Positions 41,305-53,450 of a DNA stretch of 64,000 nt are shown here, one piece after another. Position 1 is the first letter of the stretch. Each line of letters opens with the position of its first letter. The stretch is from Prionace glauca (Eukaryota > Chordata > Chondrichthyes > Carcharhiniformes > Carcharhinidae). The notes beneath the pieces are model-generated. The model saw only the letters and a program-made list of their open reading frames with translations, did not search any database and was not told the origin of the DNA. The position numbers were made by a program, and so were the translations under genes. Location: positions 38,468,182-38,532,181 of the forward strand of contig CM075760.1 of assembly GCA_037974335.1 (NCBI GenBank), written 5' to 3'.

Positions 41305-41945
41305 ATTTCATAAAGGCCACCCAGCCTCATGAGAATCCCTACAGAACAGGAGACCAATCGGCCCATCGAGTCTGCACTAACCACAATCCCACCCAGGCCC
41401 TATCCTTGTAACTCTACACATTTAGTCTGCTCATTCTCCTAATACTAAGGCACAATTTAGCGTGGCCAATCCACCTAATCTGCACATCTTTGGACACTAA
41501 GAGACAATTTAGCATGGCGAATCCACGTAACCTGCACATCTTTGGACACTAAGGGACAATTTAGTGCGGCCAATCCATCTACCGCGTGCATCTTTCGACA
41601 CTAAGGGACAATTTAGCACAGCCAATCCGCCTAACCGGCACATCATTGGACACTAAGGGCTAACTTAACATGGCCAATCCATCTAACCTGCATATCTTTG
41701 GACACTAAGGGGCAATTTAGCACAGCCAATCCGCCTAACCTGCACATCTTTGGACACTAAGGGCTAATTTAGCATGGCCAATTCACCTAACCTACACATG
41801 TTTGGACACTAAGGGACAATTTAGCATGGTGAATTCACCTAACCTGCACATCTTTGGACACTAAGGGACATTTTAGCATGGCCAATCCATCTAACCTGCA
41901 TATCTTGGGACACTAAGGGGTAATTTAGCAAGGCCAAACCTGCAC
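41305..41945 (-). mobile_element. SINE with nine or ten 53-bp tail units
   Basis: A SINE edge at 41330-41440 (GAGAATCCCTACAGAACAGG, CGAGTCTGCACTAACCACAA), then about nine units of CTGCACATCTTTGGACACTA and AGGGACAATTTAGCATGGCC at 52-53-base spacing. The unit is the reverse complement of the one at 647-1253. Confidence 0.92.
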
Positions 41946-41946
41946 A

Positions 41947-44170
41947 TTTTTGATTTTGATTTTATTTTATTTATTACTGTCATATGTATTAACATACAGT
42001 GGAAAGTACTGTTGCTTGGATATGATGCAGACACAGCATAACATTCATAAAGAAGGAAACGAGTGAGTGCAGAGTATAGTGTTACAGCCATAGGTAGGGT
42101 GTAGAGAAAGGTCAACTTAATGCAAGGTAAATCCATTCAAAATTCTGACAGTGTTCTTGGATCAGTTGGTACGTGACCTAAGACTTTTGTATTTTTTCCC
42201 AAAGGAAGAAGGTGGAAGAGAGAATGTCTGGGGTGTGTGTGTTCCTTAGTTATGCTGGCCACTTTGCGAAAGCAGTGGCAAGTTTATACAGAATTGATGA
42301 ATGGGAGGCTGGTTTGTGTGATGGATTGGGCTACATTCACAACCTTTGTAGTTCATGGCGGTCTTGGGCAGAGCAGGAGCCATACCAAGCCGTGATACAA
42401 TCAGACAGAATGCTTTCTATAGTGCATCTGTAGAAGTTGGTGACAGTCATAGCTGACATGCCAAATTTCCTTAGTCTTCTGAGAAATCAGAGGCATTGGT
42501 GGGCTTTCTTAACTATAGTGTTGGCCTGGGGGATCCAGGACAGGTTTTTGGTGGACACCTAAAAATCTGAAGCTTTTGATCATTTCTACTTTGTCCCTGT
42601 TGATATAGACATGTTCTCCTCTACACTTCCTGAAGTCGATGACAACCTCCTTTGTTTTGTTGACATTGAGGGAGAGATTATTGTCACCGCAGCAGATCAC
42701 CAGATTCCCTATCTCATTCCTGTACTCTGTATCGTCATTGTTTGAGATCAGACCCACTATAGGGGTGTCATCAGCCAATTTGAAAATTTACTTGGAGGGG
42801 AATTTGGCCGCACAGTCATGGGTGTATAAGGAGTGTAGTAGGGGGCTAAGAAGACAGTCTTTTGGGGCAATGGTGTGGAGGAGATGTTGTTGCCTGTCCT
42901 TATTGATTGTGGTCTGTGAGTTAGGAAGTTCAGGATCTGGTCACAGAGGCAGGTGCCAAGGCCCAGACCACAGAGTTTGGAGATGAGTTTCATGGGAATA
43001 ACAGTGTTGAAGGCTGAACTGTAGTCAATAAATAGGAGTCTGAGTCCTTGTTATCTAGGTGTTCCAGGGTTGACTGCAAGCCCAGGGAAATGGCATCTGC
43101 TCAGGACCTGATGAGGCAGTAGGCAAATGATAGTGGATCCAGGTAGTCCAGGAGGCTGGAATTGATTCATGCCATGATAAACTTTTCAAAACACTTCATA
43201 ATGATGGATGTCAGAGCTACCAGCCGATAGTCATTAAGGCACACTGCTTGGTTTTTCTTAGGTACTGGGATGATGGTCATCTTCTTGAAGCAGGTGGGGA
43301 CCTCAGATTGTTGTAAAGAGAGGTTGAAGATATCTGTGAATATCCCCACCAGCTGATCCACGCAGGACCTGGGTGCACATCCGGGTACCTCATCAGGCAA
43401 GTTGTTTTCCCTGGGTTGACCTTCAAGAAAGCTGCTCTGACATTTGCAATGGTGATCCCAGATACACCCAGAGCTTCCAGAGTGGAGGGCTTGTTCTCGC
43501 TGACATCTTGCTCAAAATAGGTGTGACTAGCCTGGGATTCTAGCTTGGCCCAGTACTGTTCTTGGCATCTTTGATGGATCTCCTTAGATTGTATCTGGCT
43601 TTCTTGTATAGGTCAGTGTCACCTGACTTGAACGCCTCAGACCTGGACTTCTGCGAGCAGTGGATATTCCTGTTCATCCATGGTTTCCAGCTGGGGAACA
43701 CAAGGATTTGCTTCTTTGGCACAGAGTCTTCTGCACACTTACTAATGAAGACAATTACTGTAATGGCGTACTCGTTCAGGCTGGTTGCAAGGTTTTTAAA
43801 TACTGACCAGTCCACTGACTCCAAGCAGCCCCGTACGAGATCATCTGATTCCTAGACCAACACTGCATGACTTTCTTTGATGGATTCTCCTGCTTCAATT
43901 TTTGTTTGTAAGCCGGGGGCAGGAGTACAGCTTTGTGGTCTGATTTGCCAAAGTGTGGGCGATAGAGTGGTAGGCACGTCTGATAGTTGTGTAGCAGTGG
44001 TCTAGGGGTTTGGGTCTCTGGTGGAACAAAAGACGTGTTGGTGGTAACTTGGGAGTTGAGTTTGGCCTGATTGAAGTCCCCAGCCATGATGAACAAGGCC
44101 TCAGGGTGTTTCATCTCAAGGCTATTTGTATATTTCATCCAGCGTGATCTTCACGTCTGCATGTGGTGGG
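41947..44170 (-). mobile_element. Rex1-type LINE, degraded ORF2 plus tail
   Basis: Minus strand, in several frames: MAGDFNQAKLN (endonuclease), HFGKSDHKAVLLPPAYKQKL, NLATSLNEYAITVIVFISKC, KPWMNRNIHCSQKSRSEAFK, then PDEVPGCAPRSCVDQLVGIF, VPKKNQAVCLNDYRLVALTS (reverse transcriptase), [20 protein letters not shown] (catalytic region) and NKTKEVVIDFRK, and tail 42490-41947. These are Rex1/Babar-type LINE signatures known from fish. At least six frame changes or stops. It is the source family of the tails at 13090, 14975, 17966 and 27975. Confidence 0.88.
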
Positions 44171-44229
44171 ATGTAAACTGCCATCAGAATAACTGAGGTG
44201 AACACCCACGGAAGAGAGTAATGTGCTCC

Positions 44230-44760
44230 TCGAGGGTTTCATCCGTTTTTAGATTAGGTCTATCATATGCTTTCTTCTTCCTTTTGACTGAGCTTACAAT
44301 TTTCTTTGTCATCCATGGTTCCCGAATCCTGCCATTTCTATCCTTCATTTTGTGAGAATGTGCCTGTCCTGCACTTCAATCAACTGGTCTTTAAAAGCCT
44401 TTCACATGCCAGACATGGATTTGCCTTCAAATAGCTATTCCCAATCCACGTTCCCCAGTTCCCATCTAATTTGGATGTCACTGGCTCTCACTTAATTAAG
44501 CACCTTCACCTGAGGGCCACTCTTGTCCTCATCAATGACTATCTGAAATCTTATGGAATTATGGTTGCTAAGCCCAAAATGCTCCCCCACTGAAACATTG
44601 TTCACCTGGCCCAGCTCATTCCCCAATACCAAATCTAGTGTGGCCCCCTTCCTAGTTGGATTGTCAACATACTGTAACAAAAAGCCCTCCAGGATACATC
44701 TAACAAATTGTTCTCCATCCGAGCCCTTGGTTGTAAGGGAATTTGTATAGATACTTAAGA
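44230..44760 (-). mobile_element. CR1-type LINE endonuclease/linker fragment
   Basis: Minus strand: YVDNPTRKGATLDLVLGNEL, GQVNNVSVGEHFGLSNHNSI, then a decayed linker. It matches the endonuclease end of CR1 family A (PTRGEA, LGNEPDQV, SDHN). Both ends are missing. Confidence 0.82.
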
Positions 44761-44769
44761 AAAACGTTA

Positions 44770-45402
44770 ACAAAGTGAGCATTGCTCCCATAAAAAGTGC
44801 ATCCGGAGAATTGATTGTGGAAAGTCGGGCTATGGTAGATGAACTAAACAGACATTTTGCACCTGTCTTTGCTATAGAGGGCACAAGTAACCTCCCAGAG
44901 ATAGTTGTAAATCAGGAAATGGAAGAGAAAATCAGGAAATCAGGAAAATTACGAACAGTGGTATTGAACACATTGTTGGGTGTGTGAGCTGACAGATTCT
45001 CTGATCCGAATGGATTTCCCCCTCAGGTGTTGAAAGAAGAGACTTCTGAGATTGCTGACGCAGTGGTTTTAATTTTACAAAATTCTATCGATTCAGGGAA
45101 AAATGGCAAATGTTTTATTATTCAAAAAGGGAGAAATGGGAAAGTTCAGGCCAGTTCGCCCAACATTTGTCACAGAGAAAATGTTAAAAGCCAATCTCTT
45201 CCTCAAAAGGCAGTGGAAGTATAGTCTTTGAATATTTTTAACACAAAGCTAGATAGATTCCTGTTTAACAAGCTGGTGAAAGGTTATGGGAGATAGGCAG
45301 AAATGTAGAGTTGAAGTTACAATCAGATCAGTCATGAGCTTACTGAATGATGGAGCAGGCTCAAGGGGCCAAATGACCTACTTCTGCTCCTAATATTTAT
45401 GT
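44770..45402 (+). mobile_element. CR1-type LINE fragment, internally deleted, ending in a zinc-finger exon
   Basis: Plus strand: VESRAMVDELNRHFAPVFAI (linker before the reverse transcriptase), a short SDPNGFPPQVLKEE-like piece, then a jump to the C-terminus and the tail GGGGCCAAATGACCTACTTC. Its 3' end abuts the last finger of the minus-strand gene at 45390-45932. Confidence 0.8.
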
Positions 45403-46027
45403 TGGTATGCTCGCTGGTGTTTCAGCAGGTGGGATGACTGAGTGAATCTCTTCCCACACTCGAAGCAGATGAATGGCCTCTCCCCGGTGTGAGTGCGCTG
45501 GTGTACAGTAAGATGAGATGATTGTCTGAACCCAGTCCCACACTGAGAGCACCTGAATGGTCTCTCATCAGTGTGAACACGTTGATGGTACATTAGTTCC
45601 TGACAATTTTTATAACACTTCTCGCAGTCCAGACATTTAAAAGGTCTGTCCTCACTGTGAATACTTTGGTGTGTCATCAGGTTTGATGAATTAATGAATC
45701 CCTTCCCACACACACAGCAGGTGAATGGCCTCTGTCCTGTGTGACCACGCTGATGAATTTCCAGCTGTGACGGGTAATCGAATCCCTTCCCACATTCCCC
45801 ACATTTCCATGGCTTCTCCCTGTTGTGACTGCATTTGTGTCTTGACAGGCCGGATGATTGACTGAAGTCTCGCGCACACACAGAACATGTGTATGGTTTC
45901 TGTCCACTGTGAATGGTGCTTTTTCCTTCCATGTTCAAAATCCAATGATATTCCGGTTACGATAAATTAGGTGATCCATTAGATCCTGACGTTTGGTTTG
46001 AGCTTCCTGATTGCAAATTCACTTCTT
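45390..46027 (-). CDS. C2H2 zinc-finger protein, 6 fingers, 3' end cut by a LINE
   Basis: The ATG at 45932 gives 180 residues: a short leader [13 protein letters not shown], then six C2H2 fingers joined by TGE/TGQ/SED/TDE-type linkers. Finger 4 has an extra Cys pair context (CEKCYKNC). The last finger ends HQRAYQHKY-stop instead of HQRVHTGE. The closing codons come from the LINE tail that begins at 45402, so the gene lost its original 3' end. An acceptor CTGTTTCAG at 46028-46029 opens this exon. The 5' part (GAATTTGCAATCAGGAAGCT) has homologues before the + strand copy at 50405. It would bind DNA in the nucleus. The target is unknown. Confidence 0.75.
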
Positions 46028-46029
46028 CT

Positions 46030-46604
46030 GAAACAGAAAAACTGAGAGTGAAGCCACAAAAACCGGTTGTGAAATTGAGCTGAATGAATCTTGTAATTTG
46101 TGGGGCCGGCACTAGGAGTGAGTGACCATGAAAACTGCTGGATTGTCATAAATGTAACAACTGGTTCATTATATCCTTCAGGAAACTTGCTACCCTGTCT
46201 GAGCCGATACACGATCCAGTATCGATGGAAGGGAATAAGAGGGAGAGAGGGGGAGTAGAAGAAGCAGAGGATGAAGAAGAGGGATTTTTCTGTTTTTGCA
46301 GCTTAATCAGAACTCTGGCAGCATCATGTAAATGCTCAACCTCCACCATTTACAATGACATAAGAACATAAGAAATAGGAGCAGGAGTACCAGGGTATTA
46401 GATGTACGAGAAGGCTGTCACCTCTGAGTTCCTCTCCAACTCACACATCGTCCTGACTTGTCTGACATCTAATACCGGAATATCAGGAATTTTCTCTTAT
46501 TTAAATATTGAGAAAGTTGAAGCCACTCTTTCCAGTTCCCACTCCAAACTTCATTCCCTAACTACTGACACCATCGCTCTCACTGCCAACTATCTGAGGC
46601 CAAC
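46030..46604. other. intergenic or intron stretch, no gene recognised
   Basis: Contains a short CR1 tail scrap (46361-46390, CATAAGAACATAAGAAATAG) and otherwise unassigned sequence. Confidence 0.4.
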
Positions 46605-46910
46605 TCTGTGGACGGCACGGTGGCACAGTGATTAATGCTGCTGCCTCACAGTGTCAGGAACCTGGGTTCAATTCTTGGCTTGGGTGACTGTCTGTGTGGA
46701 ATTTGCACATTCTCCTTGTGTTTGTGAGGGTTTCCTCCAGTGCTTGTTTCCTCCCACAGTCTGAAAGACGTGCTGGTTAGGTGCATTGGCTATGCAAAAT
46801 TCTCCCTCAGGGTAAACCGAACAGGCACCGGAATGTGGTGACTCGGGGATTTTTACATTAACTTCATTGCAGTGTTAATATAAGCCTACTTATGATGCTA
46901 ATAAATAACC
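46605..46910 (+). mobile_element. tRNA-headed SINE, complete-looking
   Basis: Starts GGACGGCACGGTGGCACAGT, B-box-like GGGTTCAATTCTTGGCTTGG, body GTCTGTGTGGAATTTGCAC, tail TAACTTCATTGCAGTGTTAA and CTAATAAATAA. It is the best example of the family here: about 300 bases with a single tail unit. 46911-47090 is unassigned. Confidence 0.9.
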
Positions 46911-47090
46911 AGGTTGTTCATAACTATGATGTTATATAACCATGGCTGAGGGGCTGACAGTTGTTGTGCTGCATCAGTGAGAAATTGGAAGTGAAAGAGT
47001 GAAGCAGTTTGATGGGCAAGTTCACGTTCTGTCACTGGGAGGAATTTCAAAATTATTGGCCTCAACAAGAATGGCATCTGTGCATGTGTC

Positions 47091-49015
47091 CTACTGCATT
47101 AGCGTAGATTAAAGAGATATGTATTATCTGGAGACGATACACATCTTTTTAACCTATGCTAATGCTACCTCCACTCACACAGACTGGAGGGGCTGATTGT
47201 GGACAAGTCCCCAGGACCGGATGGAATGCATCCGAGGGTTCTGAAAGAAATGGCGGAGGTGATAGTGGATGCCTTGGTGGTTATTTTCCAGACGTCGCTG
47301 GATTCCAGGGAAGTGCCGGAAGATTGGAAAACGGCTAATGTTACGCCGTTGTTTAAGAAGGGTGCCAGGCAAAAGGCGGGGAATTATAGGCCAGTTAGTT
47401 TAACGTCTGTGGTAGGTAAAATGTTAGAATCCGTCATTAAGGAGGAAATAGCGAGGCATCTTGAGGGGAATTGCTTGATAGGGCGGACGCAACACGGTTT
47501 CATTAAAGGGAAGTCGTGTCTGACAAATTTACTGGAGTTCAATGAGGATGTGTCTAGGGCAGTGGATAGAGGAGAGCCGGTGGATGTGGTCTTTCTGGAT
47601 TTTCAGAAGGCGTTTGACAAGGTACCTCACAAGAGGTTATTGCAGAAGGTCAGGGGACATGGAGTTGGGGGTAGGGTGTTAGAGTGGATAGAGGATTGGT
47701 TGTCAAATAGGAGGCAGAGAGTGGGGGTCAATGGGTGCTATTCGGATTGGCGGTTGGTGACTAGTGGGGTGCCCCAGGGGTCGGTGCTGGGACCTCAGCT
47801 ATTTACCATTTATATAGATGATCTGGAGGAGGGAACCGAGTGCAGGGTGTCGAAATTTGCTGATGACACCAAGATTGGGGGAAAGGCAAATTGTGCGGAG
47901 GGTGTGGAGAGTCTGCAGAAGGATCTAGATAGGCTGGGCGAATGGGCCAGGAAATGGCAAATGGAATTTAATGTTGGCAAGTGTGAGGTGGTCCACTTTG
48001 GTAGGAGGAATGGTAGGAAGGACTATTACTTACGTGGCGAAAAATTGCAGCAGGCGACGGTGCAGAGGGACCTCGGGATCCTTGTGCATGAGTCGCAAAA
48101 ACCCAGCTTGCAGGTGCAGCAGGTGGTCAGGAAGGCGAATGGGATGCTGGCCTGCATAGCGAGGGGGATTGAACATAAAAATAGGGAGGTCTTGCTGCAG
48201 CTGTATAGGGCATTGGTGAGGCCGCAGCCGGAGTACTGTATGCAGTTTTGAGCGCCGCACCTGCGCAAGGATATTTTGGCCCTGGAGGGAGTGCAGAGGA
48301 GGTTTACTAGGCTGATACCGGAGTTGAGGGGATTGAGTTATGAGGAGAGGCTGAATAAACTAGGCTTGTACTCGTTAGAGTTTAGAAGAATGAGGGGAGA
48401 TCTCATTGAGACGTATAAGATGATGAATGGGATGGATAGGATAGAGGTGGAGAGACTCTTCCCGCTCATAAAAGACAGTAGGACTAGGGGGCACAGCCTC
48501 AAGATAAAGGGGAGGCGGTTTAGAACAGAGTTGAGGAGGAACTTCTTCACTCAAAGGGTGGTGAATCTCTGGAATTCTCTGCCCGTTGAAGTGGTGGAGG
48601 CTGCCTCGCTAAATATTTTTAAGAAACGTGTTGATGGGTTTTTGATAAGAGAAGGGATTAAGGGTTATGGGGAGAGGGCGGGAAGGTGGAGCTGAGCCAC
48701 GACAGATCAGCCATGATCTTATTGAATGGCGGGGCAGGCTCGAAGGGCTAGATGGCCTACTCCTGCTCCTATTTCTTATGTTCTTAAGACTTGAATAGCA
48801 GGTTAGCTGCAAAAACTTGCATTCTAATCAGTATTCTGTAAACTGTGTGTGTCTCTGTACGCCCTTCTCTGATCAGAACCTTCCACACACCCGATGAAGG
48901 AACACCGTTTCCGAAAGCTTGTGGGATTACTATCAAATAAACTGGTTGGACTTAAACTTAGTGTTGAGACTTCTTACTGTGTTTACCCCAGTCCAATGTC
49001 GGCATTTCTCCATTA
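47091..49015 (+). mobile_element. Penelope-like non-coding element, copy 2, split by a CR1 LINE
   Basis: 47091-47178 holds an imperfect hairpin (GCATTAGCGTAGATTAAAGA with TCTTTTTAACCTATGCTAAT-GC, loop ATCTGGAGACG). 48787-49015 resumes with AAGACTTGAATAGCAGGTTA, the motif CCGATGA (48891)-GAAA (48913) and the end TACTGTGTTTACCCCAGTCC. The order matches the copy at 33746. The LINE occupies 47179-48786. Confidence 0.8.
47179..48786 (+). mobile_element. young CR1 LINE copy (family B), 5'-truncated, ORF2 nearly open
   Basis: Starts inside ORF2 at LEGLIVDKSPGPDGMHPRVL and reads through [72 protein letters not shown] and FADDTKIGG to [17 protein letters not shown], stopping at 48695. One in-frame TGA (48249-48251) replaces the Trp of the VQFW motif. 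Otherwise about 500 codons are open. Nearly identical to the right-edge element, so a recent insertion. Confidence 0.95.
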
Positions 49016-49630
49016 GAACAGAATCCAGACAGAGGAGAGGAAGGCAGAAAACTGGGAGTGGAGGAAAGAAATGGTGAGATGGGTTTAGATTTCAGCCTAG
49101 GGAGGAAGTAGAGTGTGTGAGGCGGGGATTTACAGATTTGGGGGTACAAAGAGGAAAAAATGTTCCACATAAACTCGAATTATTTGTTCAGGATTTCTAT
49201 CCTGGACTGACAGTGATGGATTTTTGAAACTGCTTTTACAGTGGTTGACAAGATGAGGATTTGCACACAGGAAACTCAAACCAAGACAAATATCACTTTG
49301 CGATTTCTATTGTGCATTGACAGCAATGGGTTTTGTTTACAGAGATTGAAGGGGTTGGACAATTTCCCTTTAAAAAATAAGGGATTAAACAGTGACCTAA
49401 TAGTCTTTTTAAATGATCAGGTTTTTGGACAAGGGAGATGTGGAGAAAATACTTCCATTTAAGAGAGTCCAAAACTAGTAACCACCAATAAGCAAAGAGT
49501 GATAAATACATGAGTTACTAATCAATCCAAGATGAAGATGAGGACAAATTTCTTTACTCACAGGTTGAGAATGTGGAACTCATTAATACCGGAAGCAGTT
49601 GAGGAAATTGTTGAGCTGTTGTCAGAAGGA
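49016..49630. other. possible zinc-finger upstream-exon relics, otherwise unassigned
   Basis: 49245-49300 (GAGGATTTGCACACAGGAAA, CTCAAACCAAGACAAATATC) resembles the sequence at the start of the zinc-finger exons at 50405 (+) and 46027 (-). No finger follows it. The rest, 49501-49630, looks like decayed LINE C-terminus. Confidence 0.4.
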
Positions 49631-49638
49631 AAATATAT

Positions 49639-49935
49639 AAGACCATAAAATGTAGGAGCACAACTGGGCCATTTGGCCTATTGTGTTTACTCCACTATTC
49701 AATCATGGCTGATAAGTTTATCACCCCCCCATTCTCCTGCCCTTTCTCTGTAACCTTTGATGCCTTTACCAATCAAGAACTCGATGGGCCGAAGGGCCTG
49801 TTTCTGCACTGTAGGGTTCTATTCTATTAACCTTTCTATTTTAAATGTACTCAATGACCTAGTCTCCACAGCCTTCTACGACACTGAATCCCATAGATTC
49901 ACCACCCTCTGGCTGGAGAAATTCATGACAAACGC
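49639..49935 (-). mobile_element. CR1-type LINE tail relic
   Basis: TATAAGACCATAAAATGTAG and CAATCATGGCTGATAAG mark a minus-strand tail. TTCACCACCCTCTGGCTGGA is the eroded coding end. Confidence 0.65.
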
Positions 49936-50004
49936 ATCAGAGAAAAAGAAATAGAAAGGTCAGCTGAAAGACTGAGATGTGGTAGATAGAATTTATAGCC
50001 TTGT

Positions 50005-50295
50005 TACAATGTAGAAAAAGGCCATTTGGCCCATTGAGTCTGCACCAATCACAATCCCACCCAGAAGCTATACTCATAACCCCACTTATTTACCCTGGTC
50101 GTCCCCCTGACAGTAAGGGACAATTTGGCATGAATAATCAACCTATCCTGCATATATTAGAAGAAACCAGAGCTCCCAAAGGAAATCCACACAGACACGG
50201 GAACAAAGTGCAAACTCCACACAGTCACCTAAGGCTGGAATCAAACCCAGGTCCCTGGCATGTGAGGCAGCAGAGCTAACCATCGAGCCGCCCGT
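50005..50295 (-). mobile_element. tRNA-headed SINE
   Basis: From AAAAGGCCATTTGGCCCATT and GAGTCTGCACCAATCACAA to the head GGAATCAAACCCAGGTCCCT and CTAACCATCGAGCCGCCCGT. Confidence 0.85.
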
Positions 50296-50404
50296 GATGG
50301 GCTAAGAGGAGATGTGTCGAGGATAAACAACAGCAGGTTACTTGGACCAAATGGCCTGTTTGTGTCTTAAGCTTGAAGTAATTCAATTTAAACTCTTTTC
50401 ACAG

Positions 50405-51595
50405 AATATTTGCAGATTGGAAATTCAAACCAAAAATCACATCAAGATTGGTCAAAGTCACTTGATTCATCAGGAGCTAAATATCATCAGCCTATGGATG
50501 TGGAAAGATAAATATTGTCTGTTTCATCTTTGGGAAATGATTCAAATATCAGTGTGACTGGAAAAGCACCGAGACACACACATCTAAGCGATTTTCCACA
50601 GTTTTCTGGAACAGAGCTTTAACCAGTCATAAAGCATGAAAAGAAATTGCACATTTACATCAGGACACACCGTACTCATGTTGTGTGTGTGGGGATCAGG
50701 CTTCAACTGATTACCAAATGAAAAAAGGAACAGCAACAGACCATTCGGCCCCATGAGTCTGCTCTGCCATTTAATAACATCATGGCTGATCTGATAGTGA
50801 CTTCAAATCTCACTCCACCTACACCCAATAACCTGCCGTTAACGATGGAGAAACCATGGAAATGTGGAGACTGTGGGAAGGAATTTAATTACCCGTCTGA
50901 ATTGGAAACTCATCGACATATCCACCCTGGGGAGAGACCATTCACCTGCTCTGTGTGTGGGAAGGGATTCACTCAGTCATCCAGCCTGTACACACACCAG
51001 CATGTCCATACTGGTGAGAGGCCATTCACCTGTCTTCAATGTGGGAAGGAATTTAATGCCTTATCAAACCTCCGGACTCACCACCAAGTTCACTCTGATC
51101 AGAGACCGTTTAGATGTTGAGCGTGGGAAGGATTTTAAAAGCAGAAAGGATTTATTGATTCATCAATGCACTCACACTGGGGAGAGGCCATTCATCTGCT
51201 CTGTCTGTGGGAAGGGATTCACTTGATTAGCTCACCTTCTGAGACACCATCGAGTTCACACGGGGGAGAGGCCGTTCACCTGCCCTGTGTGTTGTCAGGA
51301 ATTCATTGATACATCCGACCTTCTGATACACCGGCGAGTTCACACTGGAGAGAGACCTTACACTTGCCTCCTGTGCAGCAAGAGATTCACTCAGTCATCC
51401 CACCTGACTACACACCAACTTGTTCACACTGATCAGAGACCTTTTGAATGTTCTGATTGTGAGAAGAGATTTAAAAGTAAACAGAATCTGCTGAAACACC
51501 AGCGAGTTCACACTGAGGAAAGGCCGTTCAACTGTTCCATGTGTGGGAAGGGATTTGCTCAGTCAAACAACCTGCTAAAACACCAGTAAGTTCAC
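50405..51595 (+). pseudogene. C2H2 zinc-finger gene copy, broken
   Basis: Acceptor CTCTTTTCACAG at 50404. From the ATG at 50845: [20 protein letters not shown], then three good fingers. After FRC an in-frame TGA (51118-51120) and a loss of two bases move the frame. Further fingers follow in the new frame, with a TGA inside CGKGFT (about 51224) and a TAA at 51587-51589 in the last HQ-VH. About eight finger positions can be counted. With three stops and one frame change it is very probably a pseudogene. A CR1 tail scrap lies at 50715-50800. It is closely related to the minus-strand genes at 45390 and 53451. Confidence 0.85.
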
Positions 51596-52499
51596 AGGCG
51601 ACAGCAGGGGTTGGATTCTGCTGTTATTGATGCTGTTAATCACATCCAGGACTGAATGATGCCGAAATGCCTGTTTCCAGTGATGTTCCACAGTTTTCTG
51701 ATGTGTCAATAATTTGGGTTTAACTGTATAGAAAATGATTAAGTTTGTATATGATATAAAAGTAGCTGACAGTTGAAGATAAAGTTAGCAGGGCTGTGGG
51801 GAAAGGGGAGTGGGGCTGATGGGCAGCTCTTTCAAATTTGTGACCACAACTCCATAAGGCAGCTGTACATTGATTGGAGAAAGACTGACGTCCAAATTCC
51901 CGAGAAGTTGTGGCAAACCAGAATAAAACATTGCTTCAGCTTCAACTAGAGCATTGTGGCCAACTCCGGATAGATCGCTATAGGGAGGAGGTGAAGACAT
52001 TGTAGAGGATGCAGAAAAAATTCATGAGATTGGATCCAGGGATGAGAAACTTCAGTTATGAGGGTGGAGGATGAGGCCAGGGAGTGACTAAGGGAAAGGC
52101 CAGGAGTGACCAAAGGAATGGTCAGGGAGCAACGGGGCTGAGGAAAGGGACTGGCTGTGTCACTCTCTCAGAAAGCTGGTGTGGGTGTGAACACGATGGG
52201 CTGAACAAACCTCTTCATTTGCTATCATCGTTCTATAACTCTGAAGGCTCTGAGGAAAAGAGATGAACTGGCAGCTCCTTCAGAGATGATCCTGGCCTTA
52301 CAATGCAGCTGTACATTGACAGGACACAGTCACAGTGATCATGCTGATTGTATCCCTCATCAGGGGGACCACTGTGGAATTCTGCAGCCTCTCTATTTAA
52401 ATAAAATGCTGATTTTCTATTCTTCCCAACAATGTGGACAATCTTTTCCCCCAAGTCATATTTTATCATTCCCACATTCCCATTTACTTACCCTATAGT
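51596..52499. other. unassigned stretch with SINE/LINE scraps
   Basis: 51650-51680 continues the 3' UTR-like sequence after the fingers. 51940-52060 is a decayed CR1 C-terminus (AGAGGATGCAGAAAAAATTC). Nothing else was recognised. Confidence 0.4.
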
Positions 52500-52725
52500 A
52501 TGATGTATTTTCAGGCTGTATAACTGGTTAAAACTCTTTCCACACTCAGTTCACTGGAACACTCTCACTAGGGTGTGTGTGTGTCTCGGTGCTTTTCCAG
52601 TCACAATTATATCTGAAATCTTTTCCCAGGGACAGAATAGATGTAACATTGTTCCTTCCACATTCAAAGACCAATGATGTTCAGGGCTGTTACAGGGTTT
52701 CTTTCAGAGATGAACTATTGCCAAA
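52500..52725 (-). pseudogene. zinc-finger exon relic
   Basis: On the minus strand it starts TGAAAGAAACCCTGTAACAG, continues with the leader also seen at 45932 (TTTGAATGTGGAAGGAACAA) and GACTGGAAAAGCACCGAGAC, then one damaged finger (GAGTGTGGAAAGAGTTTTAA, CCAGTTATACAGCCTGAAAA). The array behind it is gone. Confidence 0.7.
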
Positions 52726-53450
52726 ACTTTAGCTAATACAAAGACTTATGACATAGCATCCCGGTGAAAGGCATTTTTATTGACCAATGTGAGACAAAAC
52801 ACCTGGAAAACGTGTACGAGGAAGGCCCAAGATGGCACAGGTCAATAATATCAGAATGTGGACTGGCCTCTCGATGGGACAGACAATGAGAGCAGCTGAG
52901 AAATCAGTGAAGAAAGACTGTTCAGAGTGCAGCTAACCTCTGAACGAGGAGGGATAAAGGACAAGGGACCTGCAATGGTAGGAAAAGAATTATTTACTAT
53001 CTAGAATAAAATTAATCTACAATATAGAAACTAGGAGCAGGCCATTCGAGTCTGCTCCGCCATTCAATACAATCATGGCTGATCCTCTATCTCAATGACA
53101 TGTTCTCCCCATACTGCTTGAAGCCATTAAAATCTAAAACAACCTACCTCTTCCTTGAACATATTCAGTGACTTGGATTCCACAGCCTTCGGTGATAGAG
53201 AATTCCGTAAGTTCACTACCCTTTGAGTTAATAATTTTTTTCCTCATCTCAGTCTCATCTGACATCTGCTTTTGTGGATTATTTCAGTGGGAATGTGCTC
53301 TCGCTCAAAGGGAATCAGCCACTGGAATTAAAATTGAGAGACCAGCCAGTCCAACAGCAAGAAATCTTCTGATTCTCCCACTTCACCAACTGTCAGAATG
53401 AAAATAGTTCAATCTTGGATATGATTAACAGCCAAATCTAACCACGGTCA
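52726..53450. other. unassigned, with a LINE tail relic
   Basis: 53025-53240 is a minus-strand CR1 tail (AAACTAGGAGCAGGCCATTC, TCATGGCTGATCCTCTATCT, and the eroded coding end). The rest to 53450 is the probable 3' UTR of the minus-strand zinc-finger gene. Confidence 0.5.
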
